Assembly (NCBI GenBank): GCA_019054805.1
Contig: JAHQIY010000005.1
Span: 1,595,501-1,659,500 of the forward strand
Source: Brachionus manjavacas
Taxonomy: Eukaryota; Rotifera; Eurotatoria; Ploima; Brachionidae
Length of the DNA stretch: 64,000 bases
Reading direction: 5' to 3'
Below are positions 44,101 to 57,711 of the stretch, piece after piece (position 1 is the stretch's first letter; the number at the start of each line of letters is the position of its first letter). The notes beneath the pieces were generated by a model. That model was not told the DNA's origin and searched no databases. It saw only the letters and a list, made by a program, of their open reading frames with translations. Position numbers and translations under genes: made by a program.

Positions 44101-44518
44101 TTTTAGTTTTAATTGGAATTTCAGGCTTTTGGTAATGAACAGGCGGATGTTTATTTTAGGCAAATTAATGAGAAGAATTTACTTGTCAGTTTGGTGGATA
44201 TTTTCAATAGGAATAAATTAATTTTTTTTGCTAGGCACACAATTGTCTGTGGAATAGCTTGTACGTGGAGCTATCATTAGACAAATGTCATTATTTTATT
44301 GGAATATTTTTGCTTTTATCATTGAAGTCGAAATTAATTCATTGTTAATTATTTGATTACTATTCACGAATGAGTGAAAAAATATGGAAATTTTAACTTT
44401 TTTAAAAAGGTAAAATTAAGTTTAAACAAGCTACACATCGTTTAGCAAAAAATAAACTATCTAACAACTATATTTTTCATTCAGTCGTTATAGCATTTTT
44501 GCATCAAAAAATTAGTAA
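41101..44518. other. Gene-poor A+T-rich DNA
   Basis: No supported exon. A TTA/ATT microsatellite lies at 41955-41981. At 43604-43623 CCTAATAAGATGGGGTCAAT resembles CCTAATGGGATGGGGTCAAT at 3763-3782, a likely dispersed-repeat scrap. Confidence 0.5.
41955..41983. repeat. ATT trinucleotide microsatellite
   Basis: About nine uninterrupted ATT units followed by an imperfect GTTATT end. Confidence 0.85.
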
Positions 44519-44918
44519 TACTAATATTCCTAGATTACTAAATGGTTCCGAGTATAAAACTAGGCATTAAAATATTTAGTAAAAAAATTATTTCTTTTAT
44601 AAAAAACTTTTTAATTCTTTAATTTTCTTTCCGCTAACTTCCTCAAATTTGAGTCGGTTTTTGATTTTTAAAAAAGGAGCTCAAAAATCTCAGATCAAGA
44701 AAAAATTCGAAAAGCAAAGATTTTTAAGTGGTTTCCTATAAGACCGACACTAGAATGAAAAATTATTGTGTCAAGAAATTAAAAGATTCACCTTGGAGCG
44801 TGGTAAGATCCTTGATAAAATGCTGTCCAAGATTTTGAATTGAATTAAGTCATGGGACTTGAGACTAATGTTCCTAGATTATTTAATAGTGTCGGGTACA
44901 AAAGTATGTATTTAGATG
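44515..44918 (+). repeat. Pair of ~50-bp imperfect direct repeats
   Basis: ACTAATATTCCTAGATTACT then AAATGGTTCCGAGTATAAAA at 44519-44560 recurs as ACTAATGTTCCTAGATTATT then TAATAGTGTCGGGTACAAAA at 44862-44903, 343 bp apart. No other element structure was seen. Confidence 0.55.
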
Positions 44919-47900
44919 ATGCTTAGATTCATGCTTAAAATTTTAAATTTAAATGGAAATCATCAGTCATTAATGAAGTATCGCGCAAACAGCTCATTTG
45001 CATTCATATCAAATAAATCATTTAATTCTTTTCAAATTGATTTATATTCCGAAAATCTTGTTTGTTTAAAATTAAAATTATTTGATTTTGAAGATTTTTT
45101 TATTTATTTTAGAAAATCTAAATTTTGTTTTCAATTGAGTTTGAGAATGTTTTCAACCGATTTAATTTTTTAAGTTATTTTTCTAGAATTACTTAAATTT
45201 ATGGCACAACAATTATAAAGAAAATCTTAGTAGTCCATTCAATTTTAGTTTCATACAAGAATTTGTTTGTTTTAGATTTTAATTTAGTCTTTGCTTTAAA
45301 AATTAATAATTTAGAATTAACCCTAAATAATAATTCAAATATCAATTAAATTTAACTTAAATATCATGTCTTGTTGGAAAGGAGATAATTGTTTAGTTAT
45401 TCATCTGTATCAAAATTTAAGATAAAACATAGGTATCTAGCTAACGTCTTGATATTTGAGTAATTTTAAGCTAAATGAACATTTTAAAGTATCGATTGAG
45501 ATTTTGGTTATGTCTAGTAAAATTCTTTTCATTCAACATAAAAATTATAATTAGCCGCTAGCCTTAGTCTCAGTGTTAATTTAATTTTTGGGTATATAAA
45601 GTATCTTCGGGCTCTTTCTAAAAGTATTCTTTTGAATCATGGTATAACGATCTAAACCTATTAAAAAAATATAATAAATAGAAATAAATTAATTTATTTT
45701 TTCTAGGCAGACTTAAAATTAGACTCATATTTGAATGCTTTTAAAAATGTTTGTTTTGGTATAAAATGTTGTTAAAATTTTTTCCTATTGTTAGAATGAT
45801 TAAAAATTTTTAAATTACTATAGGAATAGTGTTAACTGTTAATTGAATTTTATAAATTAAAAAGATCATTCATAGAATTAGTTTATCGTAATTATGTCTA
45901 CTAAAAATAATTATTTTTATTTTTTTTTATTTAACAAACATTAAAATACTTGATCTTTTAATAAATATCGATTTAAAAAAAATACATAATTATACGGCAA
46001 GATATTTTTTCTACTTTACATTTTTCAATAAATCTTAGAGTAAAAAAAATTCGAAAAATGAATTGACTGGTACTGTGCTCAAAGCATTCAAGTTCTTCAA
46101 GAACCATTACACCAAGCTGTTTCTTTTAAGAATTTAAGAAAAAAATGAAACAAATATTTTAATAAAAAATTGGTGTTTCAAATTAAAAAAAAGAATAACA
46201 ACAGAAAATCGGAAAATATATCAAATTATTTGATTTTTTTATAAAAGAAATATTTTGAATATTATCTTGTTTATTGAGATATTTTTTATTAATAAAACCA
46301 ATTCTTTTTTTTGGGCCTTTTTACTTTAATATTTATCGAAAAATGTAAAATTAAAAAAATCTTAGAATAAAAAAGAAAAATTTTTTCAGTGTCATTGTTT
46401 TATAAAGTGATTTTTTATAAATAAGTTTTTTTTATTTTATTTCAATGAACGCCTTAAAGACGATGTAAAAAAAAATAAAAATAATAAAATGTAATAAATA
46501 AGACAAAGTTTAAGTGTTTTCTAAAAAAATTGAATAAAATTATTATTTCAAATGTTAAAATTTTTTAATTTCAATAATTACTTTGAAAGGGAGAAAATGT
46601 TTTCTTTTTTTTAATTTTCAAGGTTAATCAACACTTTATCTATTTAACAAACAGATAAAAGAAATTTTCAAAAATAATTTTTTCAAATAACTAATCTAGA
46701 AAAGTTTGTATAAACAAGATTAAATCTATCAAAATTTTTTATTATTGATTTAAAAAAATTAAAGCTTTGAAGCGATTTAAAGTTAAATTAAAAAGTGAGT
46801 TAATAATTTTGGGAAAAAATTGTAGAAACGTTAAGTCTCCAAATGTTGAGTATGCTTTGGTAAAATAAAATTATCAAATCTCAAATTTTACTTAAGTTTG
46901 CTTATTTTAAATCATTTTAAGCCAATTTTTTTGTCTAAAAGATGAAATTTTAGCCTAAAAATTGTAAAACTGTATTTAAAATGAGTAAAATAATTTTTTT
47001 TAGAATGATTCTATTTATTTAAATGCAAAATGTAGATATGTGCTTGACAAAATTTAATATACTGAAACAACAAAGCAATATTTTATTTTAGCATAAAATT
47101 AAATTTAATTCAGTTAATTTTTATCTAATATTTTACTCAGTGCCATGATGATATCGATAAAAAAATTACCTAATTTAAAAGTAAAATAAAGCATTTTTAT
47201 GTCAGATAATGTTTTCTAAGGATTTACAAATTGATTTTTTTTTTACAAATTTTCAGCTTCAAAAATTTAAAAGAATTGATTTTTATTTACAGACTCAATG
47301 AAGAAAAATGCTTCAAGTCAAGCAATATTGTGTTTGGAACTCTGTTAATAATGTCAAATATGTGTTTTTAGTATGATTAAATTAGCATGCTTGATTTGAT
47401 GCCTGTTGATTAGGTCTCATTGATAGAAAAGTGGCCATAGCTCACGTAAAATTCTGAAGCAGAAAAAAATGTTCCGGTCCTGTTTACGAGACAATGACAC
47501 AGATTCGTGATCGACAAAAATCGGACTCCAACTTTTGTTTTAATTAATTTTTTGTATGCCACGAAAACATACCTGACGGATCAGAACGTGTTTGTTTAAC
47601 ATTGTCGATTGACGAAAAATTCAAGCCTTAAATTTTGTTTAATCTTTAAAGAAGCTAATTACGCTCAGATTATAAAAACAATTTTCTTAAATGCTCATTT
47701 ATTTAAAGAACGTAAACAATAGAAATTTTGTACGGCTTGTGCGCAAATAATTAGAATTAATTGTAGCGCTGATTCAAAGACCTAAATTACTTGAATTTGA
47801 ATGGAATTTGAAACCGAAAAGTTCACCTTAAAAAAAGAACGGATCCGAAAATTGGAACCGCTACTTGAACAGGTATAGGAGTATTGATTTTGCGACTTGG

Positions 47901-50900
47901 TAGACTCAGCAAAATATGTGTTAACACAAATCAAGATTTAAATACAACATAGTTTAAAATATTTCTGTTTGTTTTAAATTTTAAATTATTTATTATAAGT
48001 GGACTTTTTGTTTTTAATAATTAAAATTTCTTCAAGATTAATTGTATACAAAAGAAACTTATTTAAAATTCTACAATTCCTTTTATTAGTAGACTTATTT
48101 CCACCATGAGTCTTGAATAAATAAATAAAAGAAACGGGGCGAGCTATGGTAGCTTCTTTAGTAATTAACTAAATAGTGATAATAATAATAGCCTTTATAG
48201 TTTATTAATCAATTTTACAATTTCAATTTTTACATATTCTTTTTTCAATTACAATTTAGTTAAGTAATAAAAATTTATAGGGTAAACAAGCTAGAGAAAT
48301 TGGAGATTTTTTTTATTAAATTTTGTTTATTCAATACAGCAAACAAGCTAATAAAACCAAGATAAATTTTAATAAAAAAGTTGAAAATCTCGAAATTTTC
48401 TTGTTTGTCCAAGCTATTGTGGTCAGTTTGCTGAGCGTTTGATTTTGATTTCCAATCGGATTATGATGATTAGATCTTTTTCAATTCATCTACCTCGACA
48501 ATCTCAGAAAATATTGGATTTCGTTCGCAATATCGAAGGGAAAAAAGTTTTTTCGTTAACTCCAATATTTAGTTTAAATATTAAGGAAATTAAACATAGT
48601 ATGATAATCCATTATATATAGGTCTTTTGATAGATTAAATTTTTCCCGAATTTTTCTAAAGTCATTTTTGAGACCATCCGACATTTCTGTAGCTAGAAAA
48701 AATGACAGAAAAAAAAACAATTTACGATCATTTTTTGTAGTCTGGTAGAATTATCTGAGCTTTTTCAAACCATTTGTATCTAATCGGACTATTTACCATC
48801 AATCAAACGGTGTAAAAGATTATTTTAGTCTACCTGTGTTAATCCTCACCTATAGGTACTCTGGATTGATGAATTTTTTAGGTTATTTGTAATTATTTAT
48901 TTTAAGTTCAATACATATGATTAGGCATTTTGAGCCTTCCGTATTTTAATTTAACTCTAATTATCAAATCGATTTTTAGTCATATATATCTTTATTAAAA
49001 GGCTGTTAACTGATTTTCCACTTAATGCATCATTGACTATAAAATTAATGAACTTTTAAGAAAAACAAGTAGATTATGGATTATTTGGTTCATGAATCGC
49101 TTTTCTTTTTAAAGTGTTCCGAAGAAATTGTTAAATTTACTTTTTATTAGAGACATGAGTTGGTTTTTAGATTTTTCAATAATTATTTTAATTTGTATAT
49201 TTAAAAGAGTTTTTAATCGAAATAAAATATTTTTTTTTAAATATAAAAACTACTTGAATATGTCGAAATTTTATCACTAGATTTTGTAACAAGATTTAGG
49301 TCGATGAATTTTTTACAAAAATTTTAACAACTGTTTAAAATTTTTAGATAATTTTTTCAAAAGTATAATACAATATGTTAAATGATTAAAGGTTTACAAA
49401 TAAAATACGAGTGAAGCTGGTTGCTTCAACGCTATTTTATTATCAAAATTAACAAAAAAATTTAAAATTTAAAATTTTTTTTTTATTCAAATTTCTACTT
49501 TTCTAAGCTATAAAATAAAATCTTATAAATTTAAAATTTTCAGTAAAAAACAATTGATACAAGAATCAATTAAGCCCTTAATTTTATGGTTTATTTAAAT
49601 ATCCATAACGTTAGCGCCTTTCGTTTTCTCTTCTAGTTGTTTACCAAATTTTCCACTTCATCAAGATCAAAATTTCCTAATATGAGTTTAATTATATATT
49701 TTTTAGGTGAATTAATTTTATCATTTATTAATAGATGAAATGCCAAACCAAATATCCTTGATAGCATTCTGTGTTTTTTTTTGATAGTTTAGCTAAATTT
49801 ATAAAGAAATTTACTTTTTAGTGTAGATATGAAATTTAGACAATTAATTTCTTAAAAACTAATGGAATAAGTATGAAAATGAGTGTATAGTTAAAAACAT
49901 TTTGATTGATAGGCAAAAATAAAACAAGAATTAAATGTGGTTAAAATAAAATTTAGAAAGATGTCTATTTTTTTATAATGTTTTACTCAAAAGATAAGAA
50001 ACAAAAGTTGGGGTTTATCGAAAAAAAATTAAGAAATAAGACTTTGATTGAGATGTAACACGATTTCAAACTCGGTAGAGAATAAAAACACGAATTATAA
50101 ATCAATTTAAGCCCAGTGTGATCGGGAACCCGGGGGAAAAAAAAAACTTACGAAAAGGTTGCTGTTGCTTTCTAATGACAGTCATTTCAATTCGGAAATT
50201 AAGATCCGATCAATCAATAAATCAATATATTTTGTCAATACTAAAAAATCCTGCTCGAATCCAGGATTATCTTTATTTCAATCAACAATAGCCCAAAAAT
50301 GATGAATCTATTAAATCCATGCTACGGCTATCGATACTGTATTAATTACAATTTTAATTTAGAAAATTGAGTGAGCATATGCTCGAGTTGTTCTTGTTTA
50401 TTTTCTTAAAAAAAAGCTTATCGTTTTGGCTAATGTTCATCAACCGGCTGTATACAAAAATAACATTAGTCTAAACGAATGGTGCTTATCTTGGTCATTT
50501 ATTTTGATGAGCAGCTATATCGCTTCCTCTTATCAAAAAGATAATTCAAATGTTGCTTATCTTCTAGATGAAGGTTGAGTTTAAATTTATGCAAATTAGC
50601 CATGGGTTGAATTATTGCCAGACAGAATCGTTTCCGTAGAATTTTTTTGTCAAATATTTTATTTAAAATTTTACGTTTTTAATGCGAAAATCATCACAGA
50701 TATCATTTTTGTTTAGATTTTTATTGTTGAATTATTTGTCACGATTTTTTTAATCTTTTCAAAAAATGACTTTAAAAAAATTCTCATAAAATATAATGAA
50801 GTGTATCGAATAATGATTTTTTAACATTTACACTTTAAATACAAAATAAGCTGAAATTAATTTAAATATTTTTTTTTTATTGTCTTTTCTATTTTTCGAG

Positions 50901-50930
50901 TAAAACTGTCAAAAAATGCACTACAAAGCT
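44919..50930. other. Gene-poor A+T-rich DNA with more complex islands
   Basis: No exon could be supported. 47330-47880 and 50090-50640 are more complex and contain CG-rich words (for example CGGACTCCAACTTTTG, GATCGGGAACCCGGGG), unlike the surrounding homopolymer-rich DNA. They could be regulatory DNA or non-coding leader exons of the Ig gene. A LINE-tail-like AATAAATAAATAAA lies at 48115-48128 and another at 46436-46485. Confidence 0.45.
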
Positions 50931-51020
50931 GAACTTCTTTAGAAACCAAGTAGCAAATGAGTGGAACAAGTTAAATAGAAATAGTTTAACAAGCATCTTT
51001 AAACAGATTAAAGAATAAAC
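50931..51020 (+). mobile_element. LINE C-terminal scrap
   Basis: The frame KLNFFRNQVANEWNKLNRNS followed by LTSIFKQIKE and a stop matches the end of LINE reverse transcriptases (compare RFNFFINRVVNEWNKLPEEI on the minus strand near 58590). A solitary 3' fragment of 90 bp. Confidence 0.7.
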
Positions 51021-54000
51021 TAGGCACCTATTTTTTTATTAAGTAAAGATTTTTCATTGAATATAGCGTAAATAAGCCGTGCAATCCGTTTAAGGATGAC
51101 TTAATTAAAAACAAGGTTATAGAATAAAGATGATTATTATTAATCAATTATTTTTGTAATTAAAAATCTTAAAAAATTACTTAAGATTCATTACATTTCT
51201 CTTCGTTATTAACTTATTATATTTTAATAAATTTAATTTAGATTTTGATTGTTTAAGTAAATCTTATCGAAACTTTGTAATTCCAAAAGAAATGGGACCG
51301 AATTTATTCAAATTTTGTAAATTAAAGGATCCAACCTTGAGGCTTTATCAAGCATTCTATAAAAATTTGAAATTATTTAAATTATTGAATTTTTTGTTTG
51401 GACTTTTTCATAAGAAAATGCTTGTCTTTTTTGATCGCTAAAAATAAGTCATTTTTTGTTTTTTCGATATCTCTTAAATTCAAAATCCTCTTTATACTAT
51501 CTATCCGAAAAAAATTACTATTCCTTAACTAAGACTTTTTCAGTCTTAGACAAAGACCATCCTTTTAGATCAATGTCCGAAAAAAATAATTATTCCCTAT
51601 GTTTTTTCATTTTATTATAAATTTAAAGTTTCATTGACAATTTTCAATTCACTATTGATTTCAGTAATCCTTACTAAATTTGTCAATAGTTTTTTTGGAA
51701 TTACAAATTTTCTATAAGTTTAAAAAAAAAAAAAGAAGATACATAAAATACAAACTCTTCACTATTTTTTTAGATAAAAAAAACACTGATTAATCATTCT
51801 TTTTCTCTCTTTTTAAACACATCAAAACACTACTAGGATATTTTGGGAAGTACTTGAGACTGAAAATACAATAAATTTACTTAAAATTAGGATATTTATC
51901 AAGATAAATTAAAATAATAGAAAAAAATGTAATTTAATCAAATTAATAGGAAAATTTAATTAAAGAAAATAATTGTATTTTATTAAATCATAAATAATTT
52001 TAGATTCTAGTCAATAAGTCAAGACTCAATCATCTATATTTTGAAGTTCGATTTTTGAATAAGAAAAATAAGACCGAAAAATTGTTTAAATTTTAAAATT
52101 ATAAGTTATCAGGTAAATTAACAAGCCTTTGGAGTGCTGGCCTTTTGAATTTTAAATTTCAAAAAAAAAATATATACGATATCTGTATAAGAATAATTTT
52201 TTCAAATTAAAAAATTGGATTAGACTTTGTTTTATTATGTTCTAAATTTCGAATTGAAGACTCAATTTTTAAGTGACATAAACAAATAAAACTTAAGAAT
52301 TAAAACTAAATCGAAAATGTCGGCAGATTTGTTTTTAGGATATAAATTGTAGACAAGCTTTGGATTTAATTTAAAAAAAATTTAATTTTTTACAATGTAC
52401 TCAGATAATTCTTTAACAACAATTCGAAAGAAAAATAAATACTGTACAACAAAATATTTATTGAATAAGTTCATTAATTCATTAATCATTCTACAGAAAA
52501 ATTTAGTTTAAATTTTGAGAGATTGTTCAGATTAATCAAAATTATTTTAGAAGCTAAAATCGTTATGTAAATCAACTACATCTGATTTTTTAATTGAAAC
52601 TAAGAAATTTTCCGAAGGTCTTTCAATTTAATCATCTAAAGATCTTATCTCATTGCATTTTTGATTTAATTTATTTCAAATTTTACCGTATAATTAAGAT
52701 GAATCTAGAAAAACTAATCATCATTTTTTCAATATCCTTATTAATCAGCTTGTCAGTAAATTTTGTTGCATGAATATTTTTTAAATTTAGAATTTTTAAT
52801 TAATGAATTTATGAAATTGGTCTCACAAACTTTAAAGATTTTACTTTATTTGAAGCAAGAATTTCAAGCAAGCAAGATATGAAATTAAAACCTTTATTTT
52901 AAAGCTTCGAATTTTGTTTAATTTTTTTAAAAAAAATGCAAAAAATTGGAATTAAAATGTTAATTTACTTTAATTCTTTTATTAAAAAATATTGAAGAAG
53001 AAAAAAATAGTATTAATAGGTTTCATTTAAATGATCTTTATACTTAAAAGCTTGAATTCAAATCATTTAGATTTTTTGAAAAAGACCAAATTCAAAAGAA
53101 ATAAAGTCTGGCAACAGAAATTTATGGTTTTTAAATTTTAAATTACTATCAAAAATTTTCTTTATACAATGACTACTTTTTCACAATAGAAATTTGAATC
53201 TAAATAAAACGATTTCAAAAATTATTAGAAAATTTTAGTAAAAAATTTTTTGTTTGTTCAAAATTTTTATGGTAAAATTGAAAATTGTCTTAAAATTTTA
53301 CTACCTTGGTTTTTATAAAACCTAGGGAACGAAACCTCTTAGAGCTTTCTATACTAGCTATCAGTTTGTAAAAAGTTCACTGTGCTTTAAAGTTTTTTCT
53401 AAAATTTCTTAATTTTTCATTTCATTTAGCTAGAACTACGCCTGGTCGTAGTTGATTCCATGGTTCTTAAAGTCAGTGCTCATAGACCTTCAAGTTTTCA
53501 AATGGGTCATCAATTAATTGTGCCAGTGTACATTGTCAAGTTCTTTAGAATAATTATTTTTTTTGTAAAATTTTCTTTTCAAACAAAATAAATAGAATAA
53601 TATTCTTGTTTGTTTAATAAATGATCTAAATAATCGAGTCGCAGGAAGTTGACAATTAAATTGAGCTATTTTGGAGTAAAAAAATTATTTTTGTTGTTGA
53701 TTACGAATAGAAATTTAGTTAAGTATTTATAAAAAATTTTATTATTGATCAAGATATTAAGTTTAAGAGTAATTACTGAGGAAATTGAAAATCGAATCGA
53801 TAAACCCGAGAAAAAAAGCACAAATTGAAAACATATTTTATTTTTCTCAATGAAATATAAATTATATAGCTTAAGCTTGATCTTGATAAAACACAAACAA
53901 TTATTGAAAATTAGATAAATATCTTGGAAGCGATATGTGCGGGCCTAAAACCACATGTTCTCAATGAATTTGATTTGATTTAATGCCGAATAAGGAAAAT

Positions 54001-56386
54001 TTTAAATAGCTATCATAAGTCAACAGAACTGGATATTTTAAGGCGATAGAGAACTTAAACGGACTCAATGTTTGTCTAAGCTTCTCGCTTTTCTATTTGC
54101 GATTTGCCTCAAGTCCAAACACTTGTCAAAACAAAGCCGAATTAGTGCTGGTTTTCAACTATTTCGAGCGAACTAAATTTAGGTGCACAAATTGGCTCGA
54201 AGGCCAAAAAACTAAAAATATTCAAGAAAATGTTCTTTGACAATTCGTTTGAACTAGAGCGATTCTAAAATATGTTTTTATTTTTTTTCCACAAATAAAA
54301 AACACATTCAAGAAAATTGTCCTAAAATGAAAACGCACATGGCTCAAAAACTCATTAGCCAAAGGACGTATGTGGTGTTGGAGAGTCGCGATAGAAACGC
54401 GGCCCTAAAACGGATGACATATTAAGAGAAGGAAATTTGAAAATTTCTTCAAATGTATTCTCGATCCGACACGGATATTTGATGATTAAATTAAATGACA
54501 ATATTTCTTCAGTATATAAATCAAACTTGGCTCGACTTCATTTATCCGAGCTCAAAAAAGACTCCGATCCATCACGAAATATACAAATTTTTTCGTTAAG
54601 ATATTTTAATTATTTATTTACACGAGATTATTTAGAGGGTTCACTATTTTCAGAACTAAATCAAACAGCTTTATTTACAAAATCATATTTATTTTTTATT
54701 CTCATCGAAGCATTCAGCCTGGCGGTCCATGTTAGCTCAAATTTGTATTCCTACTCATCTTTGTGTCCTCAACAATTCAAGATTTTAGATTGAAAATGGA
54801 TTAGCTTTTTGAAGAATTTATTATTCAATGACCAGTGGTCTCTTTGGAAGCGATTGACCACACTTGAACCATTTGACTTAAATGATTGATTGAAAAAACG
54901 ATTTAGATTTGCTATGGTAGCGTAAAGGAATTATTTTTTTTTCTAAATATTGGCTTCTAAAATAGAAATTAACAATATTTTTTGAACACTTAGGAAGCTT
55001 TAATGGTTAATTTGAGCTAAAATTTATTTTAAATTAATCAAAGTTAGATTCAAATGAGTTAAATTTTATTTAGAGTATTTAAAAAGAAATAAATTTTGGC
55101 TAGCAAACTTATTGACATATTTTAATTTGTAGAAAAATTTAATATTTAAAAAAATTAAGTTAAAAAAAACATTATTTTATCTATGTTACAAGTATTTTTT
55201 ATTTTGCCTAAATTTATCGCTGATATCCAGTTTTTATCTTGTTAAATAGGCTTTTTAGACCACCGTCGACATTGTCTTTGAGAATTGTGTACTTAAAATG
55301 TAATAAAAAATGAATTTTTCGGTACTTGAAAATTTCTAGGGCTTGAGAACAAATTAAAAATTAAATTAATTAATTAGAATTTTGTTTCAAAAATTTAATT
55401 GAAAACAGTACCACAAAAAACATTCTTTCTTTTTGCTGTGAGTATATTAACTTATCTTTTAAATTTTAAATGTCTGCTTTCGTTTGATTTTAAACAATCT
55501 CGACCCAGATTAGCTTGACTAAGTCTTGACAAATTCTTTTTTAAGGTTAAAACCGGTTCTTGTTCGTATGATGCTCTTTATTTGTTTGAGCTATAAAATA
55601 TTTTATTTAATTCCTAGTTTGTTTAAATTGAATAAAAATTGAATCGGTCTATGTAAGTTTTAAATCATTTTGTGTAAAATAAAATAATTTTGTAGGTAAT
55701 TTATGAGTTTGACTTTTCTTCTTTAGAGTTTAAGATTAAATTTTTAAATAATTTTATTTTAAAAAAATTTATCTATTCCAAAACAAAAGCTGACGAATTA
55801 GTAACATTTACTGTTTTTTAGTCAAGTAGCGTAAAATAGTTATTTTGTTTTTAATTAAAAAATACTTAACTATTAATCACAATAGAAATAAAAAATTTTA
55901 AGTCTTTTTGCTTTGTCTTTTTAATTTTTTAAAAATAAAGTAGTCTCTTATTTGGAAATTTGACTTGAAAAAAATGTAAATTTCTCAAAATTTATAATAT
56001 TTTACCATACTAAGTGAGTTTTTTTTTTAAAATCAACTTAGTTTAATTTAATTTTTCTAGCTTTCAAACCAAATTAATTTCAGTTTAGAAAAAAATTGAT
56101 TCGGTTGCTTAATTTTTAATGAGAAAGTCAAGCAAAAAGTTTATCTTGGGGTAAAAGATGGTTGCTATTTATCGCCTAATTGAAGTAATATTAAAGCAAT
56201 AATTTTATGGTTATTTAAGGCTATCTATTCAAAATTAGAATCTATGCTAGTTATTTACTGACCATGTGTTTTAATTTCTTTTAGTATCTCAATAATTACC
56301 AATAAATCTATTGGAATCGATTACCATTGGTATTTCTTTACAAAGCTGAAATTTAATTTAATTGATCCTTTATTATTTTTTTTCAG
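51021..56386. other. Gene-poor A+T-rich DNA upstream of the Ig gene
   Basis: No exon supported. A short direct repeat CCGAAAAAAATTACTATTCC / CCGAAAAAAATAATTATTCC occurs near 51506 and 51568. 53930-54800 is more complex and holds an unrecognised 118-codon + frame (54437-54793) without motifs. Probably intergenic DNA and/or the leader intron of the Ig gene, since an acceptor-like TTTTTTTTCAG ends at 56386. Confidence 0.45.
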
Positions 56387-56407
56387 ATGATCTAAATTAT
56401 TTGCACA
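56375..56407 (+). promoter_or_regulatory. Acceptor-like tract and two-codon uORF before the Ig gene start
   Basis: T8CAG ends at 56386. Immediately after it comes ATG ATC TAA (56387-56395), in frame with but upstream of the chosen ATG at 56408. The stop excludes coding sequence joined from further upstream in this frame, so 56408 is the likely start and a 5' non-coding exon is probably spliced on here. A minimal uORF this close could lower translation. Confidence 0.5.
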
Positions 56408-57711
56408 ATGAATTTGAAAATTTTAACTTTAAATTTGTATAATATTTTCTTGTGTACAGCTACATATCTCATGCCTACGTTCGATCGCGCCTTCGAAAAT
56501 CTCACAGTAATTATAGGAAATTCTGCCACTTTGCCATGTTTCATCACAAATCTAGGCGACCATAAAGTAGCATGGATTAAAGTGTCAAATATGGACATTT
56601 TGACCATTGGTGATTACAAAGTCACAAATGACGATCGGATCAGGCTTCCTCAGGGATATGTTTCAGACTGGTCACTGTCAATCAGTTCAATTAACGAAGA
56701 TGATGCCGGCGAATACATTTGCCAAGTAAACACCGAACCTCAAATTATATCAAAAATATTCCTCAATGTTCAACGTAAGGGCTTAAAATCATAAAATAAT
56801 TAAAGAATTAATTTTTTGTTTTAGTTCCACCAAAAATAATAGAAGAAAGGTCGACCATTAACCCATCTCCGATAAAAGAAGGCGAAGATCTGAGGCTTTA
56901 TTGTCATGCAGAAGGCATACCTGTCCCTCAGGTGTCATGGTTTTTCCGCAAAATACGCATTAGAAATGAAAGAGTTTTCATCCAAAATCCTAAGACTTAT
57001 GACCATGTAATTCATGAAGGCGATACATTGGTTATTCGAAATATTTCACGGCATCACACCGGAGTATATGAGTGTATTGCTAACAATTCTGTTTTGCCAG
57101 CGGCTTCGAGAAAAATAAAGGTATCTGTTGAATTCGGACCAGAAGTGCAAACAGAATCAAAAATTGAACAATTTCGTGGAATGGATGCTCGACTTGAGTG
57201 CAAGATAAAATCAAATCCTTTAATAAACCACTACTGGATGAAGGGAGATCATGTAATTGTAAATGGAATTGATAGAAAAGAAAAATATGATTTTGCTATT
57301 TTTAGTCACAGTGACTATGTGACAATTAGTATTTTGGTAATTAAAAATTTAACTTCGAATGACTATGGCAAATATGAATGCTTTGCTATTAATGGAAAAA
57401 CCGCCTCTAAGTCTGAAATTTTTTTGGATGAGTTAGTCTTGCGACATTTTACATCACCAAGGCCTATAGTCTCCAGGATAATGGTCTATCAAGACAAATT
57501 TACAATTAGTGGGTCTACGCATGTTAAATTGCATCGAAAAAATTCCAATTCGTCTAAATTAATCAAAGACACTAAAGTTTCTGATGAAGAATATCTAAAT
57601 AGAATTTTTAACAAACAAGATAATTTTCTATCCGTTTCGTCGCACATTAATTCAAAATTTTTTTGCTTAATTGGTCTAACTATTTGCTTTATAATAAATT
57701 TTAAACAGTAA
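56408..57711 (+). CDS. Three-Ig-domain cell-surface adhesion protein, DIP/lachesin/IgLON type
   Basis: Two exons, 56408-56774 and 56825-57711, joined in phase 1, give 417 residues. Signal-peptide-like start MNLKILTLNLYNIFLCTATY. Ig1: C44, W56 (KVAWIKVSNMDILTIGDYKV), DDAGEYICQV with C105. The text VAWIKV...ILTI...DDRIRL...GEYICQVNTEP follows the first domain of Drosophila DIP and lachesin proteins. Ig2: LRLYCHAEGIPVPQVSWFF ... HTGVYECIANN. Ig3: ARLECKIKSNPLINHYWMKG ... NDYGKYECFAING. The C-terminal hydrophobic segment FFCLIGLTICFIINFKQ fits a GPI-anchor signal or a single short membrane segment. Such proteins mediate homophilic or Dpr/DIP-like contacts in nervous tissue. Family strong, orthology within it not resolved. 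Confidence 0.9.

Noticed and set aside
44916..45173. 85-codon + strand frame rich in Phe/Leu/Lys/Asn
   Set aside because: Composition is what A+T-rich non-coding DNA gives; no splice or domain support.
54437..54793. 118-codon + strand frame upstream of the Ig gene
   Set aside because: It starts at a TTG, has no motif, splice context or recognisable domain; it may be chance or part of a complex non-coding island.
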